From Bacteroidota bacterium (GTDB lineage: Bacteria > Bacteroidota > Bacteroidia > Chitinophagales > JADIYW01), in contig CAUJCO010000012.1 in NCBI GenBank assembly GCA_963169645.1, forward strand, positions 186,001 to 250,000: DNA of 64,000 nucleotides, given 5' to 3'. The notes beneath the pieces are model-generated. The model had not been told where the DNA came from. It did not search any database and worked only from the letters and a program-made list of their open reading frames with translations. Shown piece after piece: positions 34,171-44,190 of this stretch (positions within the stretch are counted from its first letter, which is position 1; each line of letters opens with the position of its first letter). Made by a program: the position numbers and the translations under genes.

Positions 34171-37100
34171 AATTTTTTCGGCAACATATCGTTCGTATTG
34201 TAGCAGCAATCGGCTTGCTGTTGCTTTCTATTTGTTTATTGGTAGATACCAAACAAATGCTATCACCAAATATTCAAAAAGCAAAGCAACTGATAGAAAA
34301 TCATCTTCACCAAAAAGAAAAAAATGCAGCAGAAATTATTGCTTCGAAGGATTTAGTGAATGCTGCAAATGATTATACGCAAACCAAAATTGTATTTGAT
34401 AAATTATATCCGAAACAGGATATTTTGTTTTATGTATATAAAGATGATATACTGCAATATTGGTCTTCAAATGCCTTTATTCCGGAAAATATTTCGAAGC
34501 TTTCCACCCAAGAAATCCCATTTTTAAAAGAAGGTAACGGATTTTATGAAGTATTAAAGCATACGTCTATAGATGGAAAAATTGCAATCTATGCACTCAT
34601 TCCAATTTATTATCAATATGAAACCGATAATAAATTTTTGGTTAATGGTTTTGTGTGGAATAACACATTTTTAAAACGTTTTGTTATTTCGAATAAATCA
34701 GCAGAAACATCCATATTTATTACAAGTTCTGTCGGAAAAAATCTTTTTTCTATACGTGTTGCCGATGATGCCAATGCTGTTTCCAATCCATATACATTGG
34801 TGTTGGAAATCCTTGGTTTATTGCTTTTGTTTTGGGCTATGTACCAAGTGATAAAATCCAAACTCATACAAAATAAATATGCACAAGCGGTTGCATTGTT
34901 ATTGTTGGTTGTTATTGCTACCGATTTGTTATTCAACCAATTTAGCTTGTTTACACTCACTAAAAATTCGTTATTATTTTCATCTAATTTATATGCTTCA
35001 TCCGGTTTCAGCGATACGTTAGGTACGTTGTTAGTGCGCGTATTTATGGTAGCTTGGGCATTTTCATTATTGCATTATGTGCCAATTCAAAAAGTAAAAG
35101 TGCAAAACAGAAAATGGTTGGTATTATTGCCGGTTGCCATTTATTTTCTAATTGTCATCGTTATACAAAGCGTCATTCAAAATTCAGTGATTAGTTTTAA
35201 TTTTTATTTGCTGAATTCATTAAGTCGTTACACATTAGTCAGCTTATTTATTTTTGGCTTGGCATTTTCTTGTTTATTATTTGTAATGAAGTGGATTTTT
35301 GAACAAGAAATCAATCGGATATTTTTTATTTATACACTTTTATTTAGCCTTATTTTATTGGCTGTTTCAGTGTATTTTAATATACTCTCCGATATTTTGT
35401 ACGGTGCATTTCTGTTGTTGTGGTTGCTTACGTTGATGTTGTTTTTTTATTACGAAAAAGCCATGTTTCCCGGTGATAAGAAATATAAATTTCTATCCAA
35501 TCTTATTTTATTATCGTTGATTTCTTTTCTTACTTCTGTAATCATCATATACAATACCACACAAAAAGATGTTGAAAAAAGAAAGTATCGTATTAAAGAA
35601 TTAGTTTCAGAGCAAGATATAGGCGAAGAATTCACCTTGTTAGAAACGGAAAGTAATATTATAAATGATTACTTTATTAAATCGTATTTTAAAAATCCGT
35701 ACATCTCAACAGTTGATATTGAAAAACGAATTTCTACCAAATATTACAAAACTTTATTGCGTCGATATTCCTTAAATATCTATAGTTTTGATAAAGATGG
35801 CCAACCATTGATTGGTACCACACAAAAATCTTTTTATAAATTATCAGCCACAAAAAATTCAAGAAAGGCAAAGTCCATTTCAGCTCATTTTTATTACTTG
35901 CCTTTTAAAGAAAATGGAGAAAAATATTTAGGTTATTTTCCAATTCAGGAAGATTCTATCGCTTTAGGATATTTGTTTGTTGAGTTTGTTCCTAAAATAT
36001 TTAGCTCATATAGTGCCTATCCCGAATTATTACAAAAACAGAAAAATTATTACGATGAAGAGTTTGACAATTTCTCGTATGCTATTTACGATACACGCTA
36101 TTTAATTAAACAAAAAGGCGATTACGAGTATCAAGTCAACTTTAATTTTCCTATTGATACTACGAAAGAATTTTCTATTTATAAAACAACAAATTACACA
36201 CATACCATCTATTTTAGTGCAGACAAACAAGTGGTGATGTCCGAGAAAAACAGACCGGCATTAAGTACGCTTTCTGTGTTTTCTTACTTACTTATTTTCT
36301 TTATTTTGTTTTTTATCTTGTTAGATATTATTGGATTTTCGTATCGTTTTTGGGGCAACGATACACTGATGAATTTCATGAAAGGAAACACGTTACAAAA
36401 ACAAATCCAAAATTCCATGATGGCATTAGTTTTATTTTCATTAGCCATCATTGCATTAGTTACGATGGTGTATTTTCAATATCAATACAACATTTATCAA
36501 AACAGTAAATTATTAAAAAAAGTAAATGCTGTAATGAAAAATGTGGCATTGTATTATGTCGATGATTTTCCGATTTATGGCAATGCTACTTTTGATCAAG
36601 TTATACATCAAAAAATAAATGCATTGTCAACGATACATGCCTTAGATATCAATGTTTATAGTACAAAAGGTGATTTGTTACAATCCTCTCAACCAGAAAT
36701 TTTCAAACGAGCGTTGGTTTCTGATAAGATGGATGCTGCTGCATATTACAATCTTGTAATAAAAGGAAAATCAAAATATGTACACGACGAAAAAATAGGA
36801 AATCTCGAATTTTTAAGTGCATATCAACCATTGCGTAGCAATGGAAAAGTGTTAGGTTATTTTAATTTCCCATACTATGGTAAGCAAAAATCTTTTCAAG
36901 AAGATATTTCGTATTTCTTGGTTGCGTTAGCAAATGTGTATGTTGTTTTCTTAATAGCAGCAGCCTTATTGGCCGTTTTCCTATCGCGTTCCATCACCAA
37001 TTCGTTGACCCTCATTTCGGAAAATATCAAAGATGTTCAGTTTGGTAAACAGAATAAAAAAATACAATGGAAAAACAACGATGAAATTGGCTTATTGGTT

Positions 37101-37841
37101 ACTCAGTATAATTTGATGTTGACAGCGTTAGAGAAAAGTGCCAATCTTTTAGCGAAATCAGAACGGGAAGGTGCTTGGCGTGAAATGGCAAAACAAGTTG
37201 CTCATGAAATTAAAAATCCGTTGACGCCAATGAAATTGAGCATCCAGCATTTGCAACGTGCGTTGAAAGATAATTCACCGGATATAAACGAATTGACTGC
37301 AAAAATTTCGGAACGATTAATTGAGCAAATTGATAATCTTTCCGGCATTGCTACTGCATTTTCAGATTTTGCAAAAATGCCACAAGGTGAATTTAAATCC
37401 ATTGATTTGGTACCAATTTTATTATCTACTGTTGAATTATTCAGAGAGCTCGATAATATCCAAATCAATCTTCAGCATCCCGATCATGCTTGCATAGTTT
37501 ATGGCGATAAAGATCAACTGATGCGCGTGTTCACTAATATTTTAAAAAATGCTACGCAAGCGATTCCGGAACAAAGAGACGGGAAAATCGACATACAAGT
37601 TGTAGAAGACGAATTGAATTACACCATTGTGATAAAAGATAATGGCATTGGTATTGCGGAAGAAAAACGATTGCATATTTTTGAACCGAATTTCACCACT
37701 AAATCAAGCGGAACAGGCTTAGGATTGGCCATCAGCAAAAATATAGTTGAACGAATGAATGGTAAAATTACATTCCATTCTGTTGTTGATGAATATTCTA
37801 TTTTCTATATAGAACTTCCTAAATATTCAGCCGATATATAA
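34167..37841 (+). CDS. Large multi-pass NtrY-like sensor histidine kinase
   Basis: 1224 residues. The TTG start at 34167 keeps the first membrane helix (IVRIVAAIGLLLLSICLLVD); the next Met comes 31 codons later. Next comes a periplasmic region (to about 205), a block of about eight helices (210-470), a long extracytoplasmic region (about 480-700), a helix, another sensor-like region and a final helix. HAMP follows (SITNSLTLISENIKDVQF), then HisKA with QVAHEIKNPLTPMKL (H1013) and the HATPase (DNGIGIAEE, GTGLGLAISKN). The architecture recalls NtrY-type kinases enlarged in Bacteroidota. No response regulator is adjacent. Co-expressed with mazG. Confidence 0.88.
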   Translation: MKFFRQHIVRIVAAIGLLLLSICLLVDTKQMLSPNIQKAKQLIENHLHQKEKNAAEIIASKDLVNAANDYTQTKIVFDKLYPKQDILFYVYKDDILQYWSSNAFIPENISKLSTQEIPFLKEGNGFYEVLKHTSIDGKIAIYALIPIYYQYETDNKFLVNGFVWNNTFLKRFVISNKSAETSIFITSSVGKNLFSIRVADDANAVSNPYTLVLEILGLLLLFWAMYQVIKSKLIQNKYAQAVALLLLVVIATDLLFNQFSLFTLTKNSLLFSSNLYASSGFSDTLGTLLVRVFMVAWAFSLLHYVPIQKVKVQNRKWLVLLPVAIYFLIVIVIQSVIQNSVISFNFYLLNSLSRYTLVSLFIFGLAFSCLLFVMKWIFEQEINRIFFIYTLLFSLILLAVSVYFNILSDILYGAFLLLWLLTLMLFFYYEKAMFPGDKKYKFLSNLILLSLISFLTSVIIIYNTTQKDVEKRKYRIKELVSEQDIGEEFTLLETESNIINDYFIKSYFKNPYISTVDIEKRISTKYYKTLLRRYSLNIYSFDKDGQPLIGTTQKSFYKLSATKNSRKAKSISAHFYYLPFKENGEKYLGYFPIQEDSIALGYLFVEFVPKIFSSYSAYPELLQKQKNYYDEEFDNFSYAIYDTRYLIKQKGDYEYQVNFNFPIDTTKEFSIYKTTNYTHTIYFSADKQVVMSEKNRPALSTLSVFSYLLIFFILFFILLDIIGFSYRFWGNDTLMNFMKGNTLQKQIQNSMMALVLFSLAIIALVTMVYFQYQYNIYQNSKLLKKVNAVMKNVALYYVDDFPIYGNATFDQVIHQKINALSTIHALDINVYSTKGDLLQSSQPEIFKRALVSDKMDAAAYYNLVIKGKSKYVHDEKIGNLEFLSAYQPLRSNGKVLGYFNFPYYGKQKSFQEDISYFLVALANVYVVFLIAAALLAVFLSRSITNSLTLISENIKDVQFGKQNKKIQWKNNDEIGLLVTQYNLMLTALEKSANLLAKSEREGAWREMAKQVAHEIKNPLTPMKLSIQHLQRALKDNSPDINELTAKISERLIEQIDNLSGIATAFSDFAKMPQGEFKSIDLVPILLSTVELFRELDNIQINLQHPDHACIVYGDKDQLMRVFTNILKNATQAIPEQRDGKIDIQVVEDELNYTIVIKDNGIGIAEEKRLHIFEPNFTTKSSGTGLGLAISKNIVERMNGKITFHSVVDEYSIFYIELPKYSADI

Positions 37842-37885
37842 ATTTAATTCTCGCCCTCGACAGGTTCCTCACCCTCAACGTGTCT

Positions 37886-37954
37886 TGTGACCCGTTCGAC
37901 TACCATGATATTCTTTCATTTTGTAAAATGCACTTATTATTGGATAAAATTTGC
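37886..37954. repeat. Left direct repeat flanking the DUF2804 gene
   Basis: About 70 bp, beginning TGTGACCCGTTCGACTACCA and ending near AAAATTTGC, aligns in the same orientation with 39071-39141. The core CCCGTTCGACTACCA is identical in both copies; the rest is roughly 75-80 percent identical by hand alignment. Confidence 0.7.
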
Positions 37955-37985
37955 CACGCTGCACTCACAATGAAGGGAAATTATA

Positions 37986-39005
37986 TTACCACCTATTAAA
38001 CACATCTTCTGCAAAGCCTAAGAATCTGTTTAGTTTTATAGGAGTACCATCATCCAGAATCACCGTCCCTGTAAAATAGCCGAACACCTGATGTTGTTTG
38101 GATTGTAGCAGTATTAGATTTGTATTGGAATAACGGTCAATAGCGGGTTCAAAGTCGAGTTCGAAACGTCCGTCGTTGCTCGTAAACTTCCACAGCTGCA
38201 TATAATCACTAGTATTGATGATGAATTTTATTTCGTCCAGTTTGTGTGCCACGCCCTTATAAAACAGCATATTTTCTGTTGCAACAGAAGTATCACCAAA
38301 ACCATATCCTATATTAAACCCAAAGGGTTTACCATCTACATAACCGGAAGCGGACCCCCAGTACCAGCGGTTCTGATAGGTCCACACGCCGCGTCCCCAG
38401 TCCAGCACACCTAATGCCTGATGGGGCTCAAAAGTGTATTTCCTTTTGTCATAGATAAATTCACCACTTGCAGCTAGGCAATTTATTTTCTGGTTGTAGT
38501 AAAACGCTAATTTGTCTTCTTTCCACGGTGTGGCTATCACCATGGAATCTTTGTTCAGTGCTTCCAGTTCAATGTAACCTATAATGCCTTTTCCCTTATT
38601 AAAACCCGGAAAATTAAAATCCAGTACCCGTTTGCCGTTCACATGCCTGAACTGCATCTGCACTTTCTTATGCTGAACAATCGTATCGCCTACAGCAGAA
38701 TGCTCTGGAAGGCGTAGCTTACCCATGGTGAAAGGCACTATCACCATATCGGTGATATTCTTGTTCTGTTTGAAATCAAACACATTGATAGCATACAAGG
38801 CCATATAGGAATTATCCGCCACTGTTAGTGCAATACCGTAGTCTTTCTGAAGGATGCAATAATAATCCCATTCCTTGATTCTGAGTGGTGACGCCTTTAT
38901 GTCGCTGCGTTTATAGGTTAGCATTAAACTTCTTGACCATCCTTTCTGTGCAAGATTGCCATCAGCATTCAATAATGGACCTGCCTTAGTAATTTCATGT
39001 TGCAT
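37986..39005 (-). CDS. DUF2804 family protein, probably acquired
   Basis: 339 residues. The DUF2804 hallmarks are readable: GVLDWGRGVWTYQNRWYWGS, FGFNIGYGFGDTSVATENM and a C-terminal beta-rich FGYFTGTVILDDG. There is no signal peptide. Function unknown; the fold may resemble lipocalin/AttH-type proteins. Base composition stands out: several 60-base lines reach 45-65 percent G+C by hand count (for example 38341-38400, 39 of 60), well above the neighbours. A related ~70-bp direct repeat lies on each side, so the gene looks like an inserted cassette. Confidence 0.82.
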   Translation of the reverse strand: MQHEITKAGPLLNADGNLAQKGWSRSLMLTYKRSDIKASPLRIKEWDYYCILQKDYGIALTVADNSYMALYAINVFDFKQNKNITDMVIVPFTMGKLRLPEHSAVGDTIVQHKKVQMQFRHVNGKRVLDFNFPGFNKGKGIIGYIELEALNKDSMVIATPWKEDKLAFYYNQKINCLAASGEFIYDKRKYTFEPHQALGVLDWGRGVWTYQNRWYWGSASGYVDGKPFGFNIGYGFGDTSVATENMLFYKGVAHKLDEIKFIINTSDYMQLWKFTSNDGRFELDFEPAIDRYSNTNLILLQSKQHQVFGYFTGTVILDDGTPIKLNRFLGFAEDVFNRW

Positions 39006-39070
39006 ATGTGAAAATAAAAAAAATATTCATAGGTAAATTGATTATGCTGATGTATACTTTTACTTTCATT

Positions 39071-39141
39071 TGTGTCCCGTTCGACTACCAAGTTATTTTT
39101 TTATCTTGTAAAACACACCTGCTATTAGCTAAAAAATTTAC
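39071..39141. repeat. Right direct repeat flanking the DUF2804 gene
   Basis: Begins TGTGTCCCGTTCGACTACCA and aligns with 37886-37954 in the same orientation, including the TTGTAAAA and CTATTA/TTATTG parts. The pair bounds a segment of about 1.19 kb. Confidence 0.7.
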
Positions 39142-39178
39142 TTATCACATATTTATAGCATTCGAGTATTATTTTTAA

Positions 39179-39186
39179 TAACTTTG
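39179..39186 (+). promoter_or_regulatory. -7 element for hemL
   Basis: TAACTTTG, an exact TAnnTTTG, 26 bp before the ATG. Confidence 0.5.
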
Positions 39187-39212
39187 CTCGCATGTTTTAA
39201 ACACTCAATAAA

Positions 39213-40505
39213 ATGAAATCTTCCAATTCTCAACAACTCTTTGAAAAAGCCAAAACGCTTATGCCGGGTGGTGTAAATTCTCCGGTTCGTGCGTTTAATT
39301 CTGTCGGTGGAACACCCGTTTTTATGAAACAAGGAAAAGGTGCATACATCACAGATGAAGATGATAATCAGTATATAGATTATTGTTGTTCTTGGGGTCC
39401 ACTCATTTTAGGACATGCTAATGAAAATACAGAAAATGCCATAATTGAAACGGTAAGAAAAGGAACTTCATTTGGTGCACCAACCGCTTTGGAAAATGAA
39501 TTAGCCGAGTTGATTATTTCTAATCATTCCTATATCGAAAAAATTAGATTTGTAAGCAGTGGTACCGAAGCTGTTATGTCGGCATTACGTTTGGCTCGTG
39601 GTGTAACCGGCAAATCTAAAATAATAAAATTTGAAGGCTGCTACCACGGCCATGTTGATTCGTTATTGGTAAAAGCTGGTTCCGGTTTAGTAACCTTAGG
39701 TGAATCCACTTCATCCGGCGTTCCTACAAGTTTTACCAATGAAACCATCGTGTTACCATTAAATGATGAAGAAAAAGTAGAAACCACTTTAGAACAAATG
39801 CATTCTGAAATTGCAGCAATCATTATAGAACCAATTCCGGCTAATAATGGTTTGTTGTTGCAATCGCATAAATTTTTATTGCACCTTCGTGAGTTGTGTA
39901 CGAAATACAATGTTTTACTAATTTTTGATGAAGTAATATCCGGATTTCGCGTAGGTTTTGAAGGTGCGACAGGTTTGTATAAAATCCAACCTGATATTAT
40001 TACATTCGGAAAAATCATTGGTGGCGGAATGCCGGTTGGTGCGTATGCTTCCAGTCATGCTATCATGAATCATGTTTCCCCTTTAGGTAACGTCTATCAA
40101 GCCGGTACATTAAGTGGTAATCCGGTAGCAATGAGTGCCGGAATAGCTCAATTAAAAGCCTGTTTACAAGAAGATTTTTATCACCATTTGCAACATAAAG
40201 CGGATAGATTAGTAGATGGCGTGAAAAAGCATATCGAAGCAAAAGGATACGAAATTACGATATACAATATTGGCTCTATTTTTTGGTTTGCATTCTCGGA
40301 TATGTCGCACCTTACACGTGCAGATCAAATCAACTCCGGAAAGATGAGTTTGTTTGCCAAAGTATATCATCATTTGTTGGAAAATGGCATTTATTTTGGT
40401 CCTTCCGGCTACGAAGTTGGTTTTGTTTCCGCAGCACACTCAAATGAAGATATCGACAAGACAATAGCAGCGATGTGTAATGCTTTTGATACCGTTTTAA
40501 ATTAA
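39213..40505 (+). CDS. hemL: Glutamate-1-semialdehyde 2,1-aminomutase
   Basis: 430 residues, PLP-dependent fold type I. The N-terminal KTLMPGGVNSPVRAF block, the GTEAVMSALRLARG cofactor region, LLIFDEVISGFRVG and the PLP lysine in ITFGKIIGGGMPVGAYA are all present. It forms 5-aminolevulinate from glutamate-1-semialdehyde in the C5 route to tetrapyrroles, consistent with the haem and B12-dependent proteins in this window. No other hem genes are adjacent. Confidence 0.96.
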   Translation: MKSSNSQQLFEKAKTLMPGGVNSPVRAFNSVGGTPVFMKQGKGAYITDEDDNQYIDYCCSWGPLILGHANENTENAIIETVRKGTSFGAPTALENELAELIISNHSYIEKIRFVSSGTEAVMSALRLARGVTGKSKIIKFEGCYHGHVDSLLVKAGSGLVTLGESTSSGVPTSFTNETIVLPLNDEEKVETTLEQMHSEIAAIIIEPIPANNGLLLQSHKFLLHLRELCTKYNVLLIFDEVISGFRVGFEGATGLYKIQPDIITFGKIIGGGMPVGAYASSHAIMNHVSPLGNVYQAGTLSGNPVAMSAGIAQLKACLQEDFYHHLQHKADRLVDGVKKHIEAKGYEITIYNIGSIFWFAFSDMSHLTRADQINSGKMSLFAKVYHHLLENGIYFGPSGYEVGFVSAAHSNEDIDKTIAAMCNAFDTVLN

Positions 40506-40617
40506 TTCCTATTGAATAAATAGCATAATTCTGAATTTATTTGGGATGTCGCATTATATTTAATTAATACTTAACTTCCTATACTTACTTCAAAGTTCAT
40601 TTTTGATGTCATTTCCG

Positions 40618-40625
40618 TATTTTTG
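40618..40625 (+). promoter_or_regulatory. -7 element for the thr operon
   Basis: TATTTTTG, an exact TAnnTTTG, 60 bp before the thrA ATG. The leader that follows contains a perfect 7-bp hairpin (TATAGCA/TGCTATA, 40631-40650). No Thr-rich leader peptide is visible. Confidence 0.5.
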
Positions 40626-40685
40626 TTGGTTATAGCAATTTTCTGCTATATTCTATTTTAATTATAAAATTTTGTATATAAAAAT

Positions 40686-43151
40686 ATGAAGATACTTAAG
40701 TTTGGAGGAAGTTCGGTTGGCTCGCATGAAAATGTAAGACGTATCATTGAAATTGTAAGAGATAAGAAAGCACAAGGTGAAGAAGTTGTGTTGGTTTGTT
40801 CTGCTTTTAGCAAAGTTACCGATCAATTAATAAATGCCGGAAAATTAGCTGAGAAGAAAGATAACAATACTTATATCGAAATTTTTGAACGTTTCAAAGA
40901 GCGTCATCGCTTGGCAATTGAAGAATTGGTTCAAGATGAAGAAACTAAAAATGTGATGTTGGAGGAATTTGTGGATAGCATGATTCGTGTAGAAGATATC
41001 TTGAAAGGTATTAACATGCTTGGTGAACTTTCAGATAAAACATTAGCTAATTTAGTTTCCTATGGCGAACGTTTTTCTGCGTTTATTGTAGCCGGTGCAT
41101 TACGCAGTGCCGGATTAAATGGCATTTATGTAAATGCCACAAAACTAATTAGAACAGATTCTAACTATCTTTCTGCAAAAGTTAACTTTGAAAAAACTAA
41201 TAAAAATATTTTAGATTTCTTTGAAGCTATACACGGCGTAGCCGTTGTTACCGGATTTATTGGAACCAATGAACACGGCGATGTAACAACATTAGGTCGT
41301 GGTGGCTCCGATTATACTGCAGCAATTTTTGGTGCAGCCTTAAAAGCAAATGCTATTGAAATTTGGACAGATGTAAATGGCGTATTAACCGCAGATCCGC
41401 GTCGTGTGGAACAAGCATTTACCATTCCAACATTATCGTATAAAGAAGCGATGGAATTATCGCATTTTGGTGCAAAAGTGATTTATCCGCCGAGCATTCA
41501 ACCGGCTTATATTAAAAATATTCCGTTAATCATTAAAAATACGTTCAATCCGGAACATCCCGGAACATTGGTTTCAAAAGATTCCGGAAAGTCGAACAAC
41601 GATATTAAAGGGATTTCGTCTATCTCTAATATCGCTGTATTGCGAATGGAAGGCACTGGAATGATAGGAGTTGTCGGCATCGCATCCCGTTTGTTCGCAG
41701 GCTTATCCAGAGCAAGTATTAATATCATCTTTTTAACGCAAGGTTCTTCTGAGCATTCTATTTGTTTTGGTATTGTTCCAACTGACATTAAAAAAGCTCA
41801 AAAATGTGTAGAAGAAGAATTTAGATATGAAATTCAAAACCGACTTATTGCACCATTAGTTGTTGAAACCAATAATTCTATTATTGCCGTAATTGGTGAA
41901 AATATGTCGAAAGTGCCGGGTGTTTCTGCTAAAATGTTTAAAGCATTAGGAAACAATGGTATCAATATCAATGCAATTGCTCAAGGTTCATCCGAGTTAA
42001 ATATTACAGCAGTAATAGATAGCCACAATGAAGCAAAAGCATTAAATGCATTGCACGAAATTTTCTTCGAATCCGATGTACATTCTATCAATGTATTTTT
42101 AGTAGGTCCAACAGGTTTAATCGGTAAAACATTGTTGCAGCAAATTAAAAACCAGTTCAAGTATTTGAAGAAAGAAAAATCGATGCAAATCAACGTAACC
42201 GGTATTATTAATTCTCAAAAAATGTTGTTAGATAGTAACGGTATAAATTTAGATAATTGGGAAACTTTGATGAGCGAAAAAGGAGAGGTTTCTAATTTAG
42301 AAAATTTCACCAATAAAATTATCGACTTGAATTTCGCCAATTCTGTTTTTGTAGATTGTTCTGCAAGTAAAAATGTAGTGGAATATTATGAAAAATTATT
42401 GAAAAAAAGTATTTCCATTGTTACACCAAATAAGATTGCTAATACACTAAGTCAAGATAAATATGTTCGTTTGCGTCAATTAGCTAAAAAATCAAACGCA
42501 CATTTTATGTATGAAACCAATGTGGGTGCCGGCTTGCCGGTAATTGGTGTGTTGCAATCATTGATGAATTCCGGTGATAAAATATTGAAAATTGAAGCCG
42601 TGTTGTCTGGAACATTATCATTCATTTTTAATACGTTTAAAGATGACTTAAAATTCTCAGATGTAGTCTTAGATGCAAAAGCAAAAGGATTTACAGAACC
42701 GGATCCACGCGACGATTTGTCCGGATTAGATGTTGCCCGTAAAGCATTGATTTTGTCCAGAGATTCCGGAGCAACCATGGAATTGAGCGATATTAAAGTA
42801 GAAAACTTAGTACCGGAAAATTTAAGAGATATCGATGTGAAAACATTCTTAGAAAAATTACCGGAAGTAGATGCTCAATATGAAAAATTAAAAAAAGATG
42901 CCGCCACAAACGGACATGTGCTTCGTTATATGGCCGTTATTGAAAATGGTACAGCATCTATTGAATTAAAACCGGTGGATAGCACACATCCTTTCTTTAA
43001 TTTAAGTGGTAGTGATAACATGATTGTCTTCACGACCGAGCGGTATAAAACCAACCCATTAGTAGTAAAAGGACCGGGTGCCGGAGCAGAAGTTACTGCG
43101 GCAGGTGTGTTTGCTGAAATTATTACCATTGGGAATTACATGGCTGGTTAA
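40686..43151 (+). CDS. thrA: Bifunctional aspartate kinase / homoserine dehydrogenase I
   Basis: 821 residues. The N-terminal aspartokinase starts MKILKFGGSSVGS and contains VTGFIGTNEHGDVTTLGRGGSDY. The middle has tandem ACT domains (about 310-460, MIGVVGIASRLFAGL and SIIAVIGENMSKVPGVSAKMF), probably for threonine feedback. The C-terminal homoserine dehydrogenase carries the NAD-binding LVGPTGLIGKTLLQQI (a variant of GxGxxG) and the catalytic region EAVLSGTLSFIFNTF..GFTEPDPRDDLSG. First gene of thrA-thrB-thrC. Confidence 0.96.
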   Translation: MKILKFGGSSVGSHENVRRIIEIVRDKKAQGEEVVLVCSAFSKVTDQLINAGKLAEKKDNNTYIEIFERFKERHRLAIEELVQDEETKNVMLEEFVDSMIRVEDILKGINMLGELSDKTLANLVSYGERFSAFIVAGALRSAGLNGIYVNATKLIRTDSNYLSAKVNFEKTNKNILDFFEAIHGVAVVTGFIGTNEHGDVTTLGRGGSDYTAAIFGAALKANAIEIWTDVNGVLTADPRRVEQAFTIPTLSYKEAMELSHFGAKVIYPPSIQPAYIKNIPLIIKNTFNPEHPGTLVSKDSGKSNNDIKGISSISNIAVLRMEGTGMIGVVGIASRLFAGLSRASINIIFLTQGSSEHSICFGIVPTDIKKAQKCVEEEFRYEIQNRLIAPLVVETNNSIIAVIGENMSKVPGVSAKMFKALGNNGININAIAQGSSELNITAVIDSHNEAKALNALHEIFFESDVHSINVFLVGPTGLIGKTLLQQIKNQFKYLKKEKSMQINVTGIINSQKMLLDSNGINLDNWETLMSEKGEVSNLENFTNKIIDLNFANSVFVDCSASKNVVEYYEKLLKKSISIVTPNKIANTLSQDKYVRLRQLAKKSNAHFMYETNVGAGLPVIGVLQSLMNSGDKILKIEAVLSGTLSFIFNTFKDDLKFSDVVLDAKAKGFTEPDPRDDLSGLDVARKALILSRDSGATMELSDIKVENLVPENLRDIDVKTFLEKLPEVDAQYEKLKKDAATNGHVLRYMAVIENGTASIELKPVDSTHPFFNLSGSDNMIVFTTERYKTNPLVVKGPGAGAEVTAAGVFAEIITIGNYMAG

Positions 43152-43208
43152 TTATTGAAAGTAGAAAAGAGAAAATAGTTGCTATTTTCTCAGCTCAAAA
43201 TAGAATGT

Positions 43209-44156
43209 ATGAAAGTAGGAGATAAGATTCGAGTTTTTGCACCGGCAACGGTTGCTAATGTAGCTTGTGGATTTGATGTGTTAGGATTTGCAATTGATAA
43301 GCCCGGCGATGAATTGATAATGGAAATTACAGCTGAAAAAGGCGTTGTAATTGTGGATATTGAAGGCGATGAAGGTGTGTTGCCAAGAGATGCCAAAAAG
43401 AATTCCGCTACAGTTGCCATCCAAGATTATTTAGATTTTATTGAAGCAGATTTTGGCTGTAAAATTTGGTTAAAAAAAATGATGCCAAGCGGAAGTGGTT
43501 TAGGAAGCAGTGCAGCAAGTGCAGTGGCCGGTGTATTTGCTATTAATATGTTGTGCAATGAACGATTAAGCAAACAAGAATTAATGCCTTTTTTATTAAA
43601 TGCAGAAAAAGCTGCTTGTGATGCTGCCATTGCCGATAATGTAGCAGCCAGCCTTTTTGGAGGTTTTATTTTAGTAAGAAGTTACGAACCTTTAGATATC
43701 TTACAAATTCCGGTTCCGGAAGATTTATGGTGTGCTGTCATTAATCCGCATGTAATTGTTTTAACAAAAGAAGCAAGAGAAATACTTCCCAAAGATATTC
43801 CATTGGCACACTCTTTACGCCAAAGTGCCAATGTCGGTGGTTTAATGGTTGGTTTGCTACGTGGCGACTACGATTTGATAGGAAGAAGCTTGGTAGATTA
43901 TATTGCAGAGCCCTACAGAAGTAAACTGATTCCCGGTTTTTACAATATGAAAAATGCAGCAATTGAAGCCGGTGCATTAGGTGCAAGTATTAGTGGCTCC
44001 GGCCCAAGTGTATTTGCATTGTGCCATGGTAAAGAGATTGCACATAAAGTAGGCGAGGCACTTAAAATAGAAATGGATAAACTAAACATTGGTGCAGATG
44101 TATATGTAAGTAAAGTAAACAATCAAGGACCAAAAGTTTTGCCATTAATTGATTAA
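43209..44156 (+). CDS. thrB: Homoserine kinase
   Basis: 315 residues from ATG 43209. The frame opens at TTG 43179, but the ATG start gives the family-typical MKVGDKIRVFAPATVANVACGFD. The GHMP-kinase ATP loop is MPSGSGLGSSAASAVAG, and the third motif is GALGASISGSGPSVFAL. It phosphorylates homoserine between ThrA and ThrC. It lies 57 bp after thrA. Confidence 0.95.
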   Translation: MKVGDKIRVFAPATVANVACGFDVLGFAIDKPGDELIMEITAEKGVVIVDIEGDEGVLPRDAKKNSATVAIQDYLDFIEADFGCKIWLKKMMPSGSGLGSSAASAVAGVFAINMLCNERLSKQELMPFLLNAEKAACDAAIADNVAASLFGGFILVRSYEPLDILQIPVPEDLWCAVINPHVIVLTKEAREILPKDIPLAHSLRQSANVGGLMVGLLRGDYDLIGRSLVDYIAEPYRSKLIPGFYNMKNAAIEAGALGASISGSGPSVFALCHGKEIAHKVGEALKIEMDKLNIGADVYVSKVNNQGPKVLPLID

Positions 44157-44190
44157 TTTTTGAAATAGCGTATTAAAAAGAGCACACAAC

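Noticed and set aside
37886..37905. GTTCGAC in the flanking repeats as a tRNA T-loop
   Set aside because: No pairing T-stem, no anticodon arm or acceptor stem around either copy, so no tRNA.
40506..40685. Threonine attenuator in the thrA leader
   Set aside because: No Thr-rich reading frame with ATG and no terminator hairpin with T tract were found.
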